Assembly (NCBI GenBank): GCA_000708835.1
Contig: DF237214.1
Coordinates: 54,629 to 118,628 of the forward strand
Length of the DNA: 64,000 nt
DNA from: Klebsormidium nitens
Lineage: Eukaryota > Streptophyta > Klebsormidiophyceae > Klebsormidiales > Klebsormidiaceae
Direction of reading: 5' to 3'
Shown here piece after piece: positions 23,832 to 34,900 of the stretch; within the stretch, counting starts at the first letter, position 1; the number at the start of each line of letters is the position of its first letter. Position numbers and translations under genes: made by a program. The notes below the pieces were generated by a model. That model saw only the letters and a program-made list of their open reading frames with translations. It did not search any database and was not told the DNA's origin.

Positions 23832-26800
23832 TCACAACTTGTTAAATATGCATGGTTTAATTGTAAACAATTGCATTGTAAGACTGCATGCGAACTTGAA
23901 GGTAGGAGCTTGACAGTTTCGATAATGACGGTTTTGGGTCATATGACTCAGACGCGGTGGGCGACCCGTGACCAGATATTGATCGTTCTCATACGAGGAA
24001 TTGCGATCAATCTCTAGGAGACCGCCAATGTTGAAGCCTTCCGATACTCTCTTCTTACAAACATTCTTATGTTCCGGCCAGTCCTTCTTTTGACAAGCAA
24101 CACTACAGTAACTCCTCGCTCGACACCTCGAGCAACGAGGTTGACACTTCCTGGAAGCACCTGGCACACACTACACCTTTCTCCAGGATATTGCGCCTTA
24201 AGCAAGTCTTGCGCAGTTTCTCCAGGTGGATTGCCGGTGAACGAGCCCTGGCAGTGCTTGTAGTACAATGCTAGTCTCTGAAGTTCGTCCTTGATGACGT
24301 CAAGAACCTCCACAGAGTGATGCCTTGGTTGCAAGTCAAGTATCATGTGCTGGAGCCCTTTCTTTGTCCCCGGCGTGTTCGCACCAGCAATCCTTGCAGC
24401 GTTGTTCCCCCAATCGTAACTCACAAAAAGCTCTTTGCTCAGACTGTTCTGCGCTATTGCCAGCCGGAACGTGGGCAGGCCGGGGGCAAGCACGCTCGTA
24501 CAGTAGGCAAGAACGCCCATTCGACACAGGCGGACAATTTCGTCGTCTTGATGGCCCTCCAAGATGACGAGTACCAGCGCGGGTATCATTTGCTCGTTGA
24601 AGCGCCTCAAATCAGCCGGCGACTTGCGCGCTGCTACGCTACCCAAGTTCGAACACACCTTGTTTGCAGAGCGATAGCACGCAGACCCGGTCAAGGATGC
24701 CACTGCAGCTACCGCACCCGTGTCAAGCATCAAGTCTAACAGCCTGGGGAGTAGCTTTGCGGGAATGGCAACTTGCTCGGTGTGTGGGTTGTCCTTTCTC
24801 ACAGGCTTGCCAGGGGACTGGGCGAACCAGAGACAGTCGTGCAGACAAACGACCATCCCGACAAGGAACTATAGATCCGGGTCGTACACACGAGCCGGCT
24901 TTCGACGGTGAGCCTCAGCAGCGAAGCCGTGCAGGAAGCCGGGGAAGAAGTGGGCGAGAAAGTCAGCCGTGAGGGTGCCCGCGCAAAAACTCTGCGCCAT
25001 CGCGAACATCCAATTGCCCCAGCAGTGTTTGATAGACGGATCTCCTAAGAAGCGGAACGCCGTCTCGACAGACCCGTCGGGCAGCGGCCGCGGGTGGTCG
25101 CACATGAGGAGGCGGACGAGGGCGACAAAGCTGAGCTTCCCGTTCTGCAAACATCAGGCAGATGCGGCAAAGTCAAGCCCTCAAATATGTGGCTTCTGAA
25201 AGCTTGAGCTATTGAAAGGCCTTGCCTTCACGAAATCGAACCTGACTCGGTATGCATGCCGAGTTCACATGTGAACGTCAACGGACAAACCCGTGCTCCT
25301 ACATCTATGAAAGCGAGTGAAGTATTGAAAAGTTTCCGTCGATGTGGAGACATAAGCAAGAAGAATACAAAAGATGGCCCTCTCTTTACAGAGGACATGT
25401 ATACGGTAGTCAGGTAGCTTCATAGACCCCTGTGCACAAATTCAAAAACTCCGACGAAACGAAGGTGCTCGCTAGGCGCGCGCACGAGACAGCAACTTCT
25501 CTATTCATAAAACATTGGACAAAGCCGAAGATTCCGTTCGACCTAGCTCGAGGAGACTGCAACATCTTGCGCTGCTGAATTAGAGCGGACATAAGCCCCC
25601 TCATGATCCAAAGACGGGGTCGTTGGGAAAGGGGCTTTCAGATTGGATGATAGACAGCGGACAAGGTTCAGCGTCCCCCAGTCTCAAATAGCAGTCTGCC
25701 ATAACGCACTGCAATGCAGCGCCTGCCAATCTTCTAGGGATGTTGCTGGGAAAGTATACTGTTGAGTCTGAACTGCGGAAAAGAGCGCGTACTCGGTCAG
25801 AATCGGAAACCGTTCTCTGTCCGTCACCTGGAACCAGAAGGGCTTACCCGAGCGATCAGGGGGTCTGGACTCTCGACCAGCCGCCGCAAAATCCGGAGGA
25901 CCGTCAGAATGTCTGGGTGCTCAGCAATCTCCTTCTTTCCCCTCTCTTGGACCTCAGGCTCGGGGCCGGTCGACCTGCCAAAGCGACATCTGACGTCAGA
26001 AAGGACGGAAAGAGCATTCAGAGAGGCTCCTTTCCTTGGCTTGGGCCTCGGATGTCCGGACATCATGGTTGGGCCTCCAATTACGGCTTGAATGTAAGCA
26101 CGTGAAGTAAGGCCTTCGGTTCTCCTTTCAAAGAAATTGAGTCCTTCAAATTCTTATCAGACAAGAAAGCTGGGGAGTCAAGTGCGCCAGCGGGGCAGAT
26201 CGACCTCACAGTATTGACCACAATTGAGATTGTGACAAATTTCTAAGGCGAAGATGAAATCCCAGGACTTTCACTGCTTCTTGGTAGGCACGGACGATCA
26301 GAGAGGACATCAAAACTTCGGAGTGCACTCATAGAAATGAGCTCTGAAGAGATTTGTCCAAGGAACGAACTATGCAACTTGAGATTCGCCTCAGCAGTCA
26401 GAATGGCCGACTACGATCGTAGGTTGCCAAGGGGTTACAAGCGACTCAAGGACTTCCTAGCGGACATCGCTGATAAGTGCAGAGAGTCGATAAGGTCTTC
26501 TCGCTTGCACTACTAAACAGGCCACACTTGAAATCCAAAGAGCTACCATATGACATCAGAAACAGCATCTTCAGACGTGATCTGGTTCAGACCAATCACA
26601 TATTAGACATTGCTCCCCCCGCGTTCAACTTCACATGCCAGCGTCTATCATCAGGTTCCTGTGCCTCTTCTAGATCTTACTTCAGAAGCGCTCTGAATTT
26701 GTCAAGCAAACCGATCAGAAATGCAGGCAGGAGATTGAGAACTAACACTTGCAGCCAGTTGCTGAGTAGGAGGCAGGTACACACGCCCACGATCAGGTGA

Positions 26801-28046
26801 CGGTAATCGTTCACCCCCGGGGCCACAGGCTCGTCACAATCTGTCTGAAGGGAACGCAGCGTAGCTCCAACAAACCCTGCACATCAGTACAGAGCACACA
26901 AGGACGACACTGCGATACTCATTGCATTTCATCACCCGCTTGGATTCAGACTCTCCCATGTTGGTTAATACGGAACAAGATCCTCAGCAGGGCGCAGAAC
27001 TTCGGAAGGTTTTCTTGTGGAGCCTTGCCCTGAACGTCCATGCAGCACAAGAAGAAACATAAAGCCGCAGCCTTGTCTCTTCAATGCATCCTTTGTGTAG
27101 TCAGATATTCTATCATGGTTGCCAGACCAAAGATGCTGGATTCTTTGCCTCCTACAAGGGAGCTCAAGAAATGCATCGCCAGACCTCAACTTCTCAGGGT
27201 TCACCCAAAAAGCTGTATTTCCAAATCTCTGAAATGAATTCAGAGGCAACGTCAGCTTACCAGCCTGTCCCAATCGCAAAGTAGGCCTTTCGCCAGAAGT
27301 GCAAAGTGGGATGCAAACATCAGCGTAACTGCGGCTCTGTACACTATGACGATGTAGTTTCCATCTCTTTCTAGTTCCACACCCGCCTTTGGAAGGGCCA
27401 CCCAGATCTCCGCCACTCTGCTTATCACGCCCTGCTTGAGGAACCAGTTGAAGCACTTTTTGCTCGTCTTCTGTGCTTCCTCTGAGCACCCTGGAGCTGT
27501 CAGCGGGCCTCCCATGCTTGCCAAAAAGTAGAGAGCGTGCTGCAGCCGTAAGTCCAGAATGAGCGTCTGTGTTTCGGCCAGCGCCTTGTGGTCTAAAATA
27601 AAGGCAGCTATTGGCCTGACCGCCCCATACTCCCACGCCTTCAAAACTAGCTCTGGAAGAATCCTGATGCAGTGGCTCAGGCCTTCAACAACGCATGCAA
27701 ATGCCACAGGGTTGGCGTCATGCAGGTTCAGGCACAGCATTCTGAAAAACCCGCAGTCTGCCAGCGCTTGGACTTCTTGTGGCAATGCAGTCAGCAAGTC
27801 CTGCCAGAGTGCGTCTAGAGTGAAGAGCATCTCCAGCTTCTTCCTTCTGTCCAATTGCCTTAGGGCTCTCCTCACTGGCTCAGCCAGGAAGCGCCACCTC
27901 ACGCTCCCCCCGGCATCGCTTCCGTCCACACTTTGCAGAATCCGGGCCAGAATGCTGTCCAGCACATCATCGCTGCAGGCGTTCAGGGCGGGAGGAGCAG
28001 TAACATCTGCTGCTTCGTTAGAAGGATGGGGCGAAGGCGACCCCAT
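23832..28046 (-). CDS. MYND zinc-finger protein with helical repeat body; apparent frameshift in the finger
   Basis: Probably a protein-interaction factor: a long alpha-helical, armadillo-like body with a C-terminal MYND finger (inference from sequence style). Supported exons: 28046-27261, 27228 to about 26965, 26844-26681, 25974-25848, 25144-24890, and 24817 to the end at 23832. The 25974 to 24817 joins are all phase 0; the intron at 24889-24818 is only 72 nt and removes an in-frame TAG. Links between 27228 and 25974 are not fully resolved, so two genes cannot be excluded. The ATG at 28046 is in strong context (A at -3, G at +4). The MYND motif begins with GERCSVCQ near 24180 in one frame and continues RCSRCRARSYCSVACQKKDW in another, so the sequence appears one base short. 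This may be a sequencing error or a pseudogene lesion. Confidence 0.65.
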
Positions 28047-28993
28047 TGTATCCGGAACTCCCAACAAGTTGTAAACTGCAATCTCTCTCTGTGCATGCAG
28101 CTGCTTTGGATGGCCGAGGCGTCCTCTTTCCGTTCCCTTCCGACCTTGTCTGCGACAATTCCGTCCGTTCCGTTTGCGAACCCAACGCGGGTTCTTGTGC
28201 CAGCCATGCAATGCTCTCTCGGACTCGGAGTCTACCTGCTGTCTAACATCGAATCCGAGCAGCATGTTCGAATATTTCGAATTTCGAAAATTTCGAAAAT
28301 TGCGTGCACCGAGGAAGTTAGCTCTGGGAGCCTCTGGCCGCCTTGCAGATGACCTACTAAAGCGCGGCCTACTTCAAATGTGTGCAACGACATCGTGCAT
28401 GCACCCAGACAGTACCGTCGCCACCACATCGTGCGTCTGAACAAACACACGACCCTAGAATTGTTGGCCAATGCAGTGACATGTACGAGTCGACAACATA
28501 ACGCAACCGTCATGGTGAGCGGTGTCTCGATGTCACACATGTCACGTGTACGTGATCCAATTAAACAGATTGGCAACGACCATGCATCGGAACGTAGAGG
28601 TCGGAGCTCTTGTAAACTACGGCAGTCAGCCGCTGCCACCAAATATATGCTTCTCGTAGCGATGTCTTGAACACCTCGCAGCATAGAAGGAATTCACCTA
28701 TGTACGATCGTGCCGCCGCACCACAGCGGCAGCTTCCGTAGCAATACACCTCCTAATCATTCTCCACTCACCGCACCCGAGGCTTTGCTGGCAGTCCCCC
28801 AAGAGCATATAGGCACATGATCCGGTGGACTCTTATGCTGGGCCCTTGTCCCGCCGATGTATACAAACAATATATGACTACCTAGGTACTAGCCACATTC
28901 AGCCCAACCGTGCCTTGCTTCGCTTGCACGTTCTTGTATGCAAGATCCATTTTGACTCTCATCACTTTGACGCAGCCTAAGAATAATGGTACC
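28047..28993. other. Intergenic, promoter side of the MYND gene and 3' flank of SUV3
   Basis: No supported gene. An AT-rich run of TTTCGAAA-type words at about 28268-28305 is partly self-complementary. The rest shows nothing recognisable. Confidence 0.45.
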
Positions 28994-31900
28994 CTAGTGA
29001 ACCGCCGCAAGCCTAGGGCGGTCGGACTCTTCTTCCCCGTCTCTCAACTTCTGCCTCTCAAACAAGGCATCGCCAACAAATATCCCGAGCGGCCGCCGCT
29101 TGGGCGGAAACGCAAACTTTCCCCGGGCCGGTTTCCGTATGCTCCCGGCTAATCGTTGGTCCAAGAGCGCGACCATGCTCGTTAGCAACTGCTCAGCTCT
29201 CGCCCGGTGGGGGAACTGCGTCTCCTCTAGTTGGTAGCTGAGCCACAAGTATGCGGACACGACCTGCGGACAGTCGGACGGGGGTGATGTCAGAAGGGCG
29301 TCCATAACAAAAGCACGGCATGGACCTCGTGGCAAGCGCTTCATTTGGTGGACCAGCGTCAATGTCGTTGCCAGCTTGACCAGAAACTCCGGCAGAAACC
29401 CCAGAGTAAGGACTTTGGAAAGAATGCGTGCACACAACCTCAATTGGGGAGCATTAATTACGAGGGTCGTAATTCCAGACGCTGCAGACAGAAGTTCGTC
29501 TCGTTTCTGAGGTACGTGGGGGCAAAAACTTGTACGCTTGCTTTTACGCTTGCTTTTCGGATTTGCAACGAGACACAGACATTGGAAAACCTGCTACAAG
29601 CCTCTACCATGTACCGGTCTGTGTCCCAAACGTTCGAAGGATGTAACCCTCATGAGTAACCAGGGACGCTAACCAGTCGGGTGACTCGTAGATAAAAGAA
29701 GCTTTCGGAAACCAATCCGTACTCAAGGGATTGGGTATTAGTTCTAGACAACCAGAGCCTGACAACCAGGGCCCTACCTGGTGTTTCCACTCTAGTTCCG
29801 CTATCTCGGCTGCGTCCCGGAAGTTGACCTTGAGCGGAACCGGAGTCCCCTCCGCGTATGCTTTCGCATAGCCGAGCAGCGTGCCCATCGCCTCTAGCGA
29901 GCGCGAGTTGATGGGCGCTTGACACAGACTGAAGCGGTCTCGCAGCCTGAGCGTGGGGACCTTCTCGAGCAGATTCGCAATTGTCTGCAGGGGAAAGCGT
30001 CGCATGTTAGGAGTCGCTACAAAAGAGGGGTGGGGTTTAGGTTTTCAGGAAAATCCGTGGCACTGTGCGAAGTAGGTTCGACGGTCGGCCATCGGGGAGA
30101 AACCATCTCAAGCAACATGACCGTGGGTGACTTTTGGACAGATTTGCTGGGAACGGGCTTAGCTTTGGTGTGAGTCACTGCAGAAAGGGAGGATTGTGTT
30201 CTCAAGAAGGGGGTGGTTCAAGCTTTGTTCAAAGCGTACTTCCTGAAATGCTTTCCTCGGAACCAGTTTATGATCCACGCGAGGACCGCTGATAGAAGGG
30301 ACTATAGCACCAGCAAGACGTGGTCCTTGCGGAGAACTTCCGAAGCGCATCTCATGGGCCGCAGCGCCCAAATCTTATGCTGTCGCCCTTTCTTGAAGGC
30401 AAGGATTGAGATATCTTTTGCAGGAAACAAGGCAGTGTCGAGAAGATTCGACAACGTGACTCGGGTCGTGCACGAGATGGAGAGCTTACCCGGATCTGGT
30501 CGTGTTTACACAGGAAGTAGCTGCTGTCCAACAGGGAAGTCTCCGCGAATCTGCAATCATCAGGGGAACCCTATGAGTTCTGAGGCAAACGAGTCGCATT
30601 CCCCAAGGTTGTGAACCTAGGCAAGGACAGCAGACAACTGCAAACATTGACCGGTTGGCTCAAAAGCGGCCTCCAATGACGAATGCAACCGATCGCCCAG
30701 TCCTTTGGTCCATCGCCTTCTTTCATGTTGGTCGTCGCAAAACCCTCGAGTCTCTCAAGGCAGTACGACACAAAGGGACATATGAAAAGCTGATTAGGAA
30801 TCAAATTCCTGAGAGGTACGGATGCAAGCCTCACTTGTCTAATAGTTCCGGGAAGCGCATGTCCGGCAGCTGTCCGGCGAACAGCTCCATCTGCTCAAAT
30901 ATGGGGAACAGCCCGCCCTTTTCTGCGGTGTCCATCGGAGCGGCCATTGCTTCCCGCAGCTTAGGCAGGTCTTCTGGGAGGAACGTAGTGGCCAGGCCCT
31001 CTGGATGGGAGCTGTTTCTACGTCCGGCGCGGCCCGCAATCTGCTTGACCTGCGGAGTAGAAACGGGTCGTCGGTCAGTCGTTGGAAAGCGTGTCATTTC
31101 AGATGTATGATCGGCCAGTGAAAGATTGGTTCCAATCCTATCGTTGCGCGGTCTGCTCGACTTGCCGGAAGCAGTTATCGGTTCACTGACAAAGAGCAAG
31201 ACTACATAATAAGGGACTGTATGCAACAGGAACCTTTTGAAGCTCTGAGGGGAAGGGACCGACGTGCATATCTTTAAGCAGCTAGTGTGCACAAATTATC
31301 ACAAATCAACGAGGAAATGAGAAGCGAAACGTTGTTTCAGGCTGCCTTTAACCGGGCAAGAAGGCTTCCGGATGGCGCCACGGCTCTCCTGAAACGTCCA
31401 CACTTCCTCATTTTCTGTCAGCCTGCTGACGTGGCAGACGTGGCAAGAAAATTCACATGAGATGAAAAGCAACGAAAGTTCCCCTGACGTCGGCACTGAA
31501 TTCAAGCAGAATCAAGCAAGATATCTGAAAACCAGGTTTAAAACGAGCCACAACCCCCAGACACACATTGGCACTCACCATCGGTGTGGGAATGGGATCC
31601 TTGCCGGCCCCTCCGGAGAACTTCTCCATCTTGGCAAACACCATTCGCCGAATGTTTAGATTCAGCCCCATCCCAATGGCGTCGCTCGCAACCAAAACGT
31701 TGTAACCAGAGTCCGGGTCGTTGAAAAGCCGCGCCTGCTGCCGACGCGTCTCGGGGGGCAGAGCGCCGTAGATGACACAGCACTTGTGCTTTCCCCGCGC
31801 CTCGATTTCGTCCTGGAGAACGACGAAGTTCCATGTCCGTTTGTTAAGAAAACTTCACTGGTCATTGGCAAAAGTTAGTGAAATTCGCTTCGCTTCACCC

Positions 31901-34900
31901 GCTCCTCGATCTCAGCCTGGAGAAGGACGTAGATTGAGAAGGACGAAGTTCACTATATCGGTTTTTGAAAGTTTCTTACAGATTTTGAGGAGAGTTGGTA
32001 AAACTCCGCTTCGCTTTCCCCGCTCTTCGATCTCGCCCTGGAGAAGGACGAAGGTTTACGTCAGCTCCAGGGTCCGTTGTTTGAAGGTCATCCGAGCACT
32101 TTGAACAGTTTTCTTGTCCGCTTTCCGCATGAACACACTTGAGATGCTCCAATGGTCCACCCTATTTGTATGTACCGTTTACGCAGGGCAAAAAAGAACC
32201 GTGGTTTTTCTGATCACCCTTTGTAACATTCCGGCAGAGTCACAACTACCGTTTGCTAACGGACCTGGATAGATGGAGCGAAGCCGTCCGTTTTAAGACG
32301 GGAAGCCACAAAGTCGCCGCTCAACTGCGGCAGTTCCCGATCAAATCTGTGACCCATCTGACAAACAGGTGAGCAACTAGTCCTTAGACGAGCTGATGCA
32401 AATGTCCGCTGCTGACTCACTGACTGGTATTGGCTAACCCGATAATCTCCTTTCCTGACCACCAGCCCACTGCACCATCTGCAAATGCCCCCCTATTCAT
32501 CCCTGCTCCTTAGCACAAGCTTTCCCAGACCTGCATTCCGGAAACCTCCTTTTCAGGACAGACACACAGCACATCTCATTGTCAAGATCTGCCGACCCAA
32601 CCCCCAACTCCAAAGAAACAAGAAACCCATCTGAGGCCCACCTTGATCTGGAAGATCTCCTTGCGCGAGAACGCCACGACGCAGTCCCCCTCGCCCACGT
32701 GCTCCCAGCTTCCCCCGAAGGACGCCTCTTCCACGCTCAGCGGCTTCCACCGCTCGTAGTTCCGCACCTCTAGTTCGTCGCCGCACGTCTTCGCGATGCG
32801 CTTCAGCATGCGCAGCACGCTGCCGTCGCCGCACACGTGGATCTCCTTCGCTTGCAGCCCGAGCAGCGCGCGGGTCCACGCCCACCCGCGGTGGTCGTCT
32901 GCCATCATCTGCAGATAAAACAAAGGAGGAAATGTCAACTTCTTTTTCTTGTAATGTTGATTAAGAAACGAGAGGTTTATCAAGTTCGGGGCTTCCGATG
33001 AAAACCCTGGAATTCTCCCCTTTCGGCGCGAAAAAGAGTTCTTGCCGGAACGATAATAGAGGTCGCAGCCGCAAATTCGAAACTCTTTCGCTTGCAGCCC
33101 GAGGAGAGCGCGCGTCCAGGCCCAGCCCCGGTGGTCGTCCGCCATCATCTGCCGGGTTAGAAAGGGAGGCTAGAGAGGTCAAGGGTTTAGAGGGCTTGCT
33201 TAAAGGTTTAACTTCGAATGATTTTGTGTCGATGCTTGTTCTGCGACGACACGAGACAGCATCCTCAGTCAAAGAAGGCTTGAAAGGTCGGTCGGCTTCG
33301 AAACCGTGGGACTCGGAACACTTCTTCCTCGCGTCAAAGATAATACCCTATCATCCTCAAGACTCCCCTTCCTGTTGATGGCGACCGCTCAGTAGATAGT
33401 CAGCCGAGAAGTTTTGATAACATCCTTCAGTCCTATTTCGCCCCGCCACCCTTTATCAAATTTTTACCTTATCATGACGGCTACCTCATACCCGTTTCCC
33501 AAATGCGCGATTCCCAGCGTCAGACAGTACTCCGTCCAGACTTTCCAATCTCCGTTAGCCCTTCGCTACTTTTACGACCCAAAAAGGTCTCCTTACCTGG
33601 ATCTCATCAATGACAGCCACCTCGTACTCGTTCCCCAAGTGCGCCATCTCGACCGTGCACGACGTGTGGTTTGCAAACGGCACCGTGCGCCGCTCCTGGC
33701 CCGTCGTCAGGTTGCAATACACGCCGTCCGCATTCAAAGTGTCGAAAATCTGTGGAACAGGGTGCAAGCTTCTTTTGATCAGCAAGACGTTCCAAAGGTC
33801 ACAGGATCGCCCGACGTGAAGTCCATCTTAGCACAGGTAGCCGGTCGCAAAACGAGAAGCCCGATCTGCTCACTTCTTATCCAACGTCAAAACCGAAATA
33901 GAAAGCTCAACTAGTCTCGCTTCGAGCGGACTCCGAATAGCTCTACCAATCGGCTACGTCACAAATACTGCTACAGACCTCACGACAAACCTGGGGGAAT
34001 GTCGAAGCTTTAAAAAATCTACCAGACCGCTTCAGTACTCACCTCCATTGCGAGCAGCCGCAGAGGCCCGCAGTATAGGCCGTTCTCCGCCTGCTTCAAC
34101 TGCTGTAGCGCCTCGTACGTCTTCCCGCTGTTGGTTGGCCCGCAGTGGTAGATGATCTTGCGCTTCATGGCGCGAGCATACGGGTACCTGGCCCAAGATG
34201 GAAAGAAGGAGACGTAAGCTCTCACCTAGGCAAAGTCTTCTCCTCCTGGACTGGTCCGCAACGGACGGACGTGGCTCTTGAAAACTAAACAATCTGTTCC
34301 AGGCGCAAGACGAGATCTGAAGTGTCACTGTGGACGCCAATAAGGTAAGAGTCCTCAACTTGTCCGTGATTGTAGTTGGAGCGACCCTATGTTCCCCTGT
34401 CAAAAGTACCACAAATAGAAACACGAGATGGATTCTGCGAAGCAGCACCCCAACACTCCGATATCATTGCTCCAGTCTTTGGAGACACACACCAAACCCA
34501 ATCAAACGCAGAGACTGTCACTCGAAACCGCTGAAAAACTCGACCTCACCATTTTTGCGGCTCGGTCATATTAGCGCTCTCGACGAGCTTCCTAAACTGC
34601 CGCAACCGACCCCGAAACTGACGACACAGACAAATGCTCAGAGAAAAAAATACTCAGAAAGAGCGAAAGAGAGTCCTTGAGAAAAAGCGAAAAAATGAAT
34701 TTACCACTTTTGGGGCTCCGTCATGTTGGCGCTTTCGACAAGCTTCCTGAATTGTCGCAACTCGTTTCAAGTTCAAACACACAAACAAAAGAAAACACTG
34801 CACGAAACGACGGTCAAAACCCAAACCGAGAAACTTTGGCTCACCACTTTTGCGGCTCCGTCATATTTGCACTTTCGACGAGCTTCCTGAATTGCCGCAG

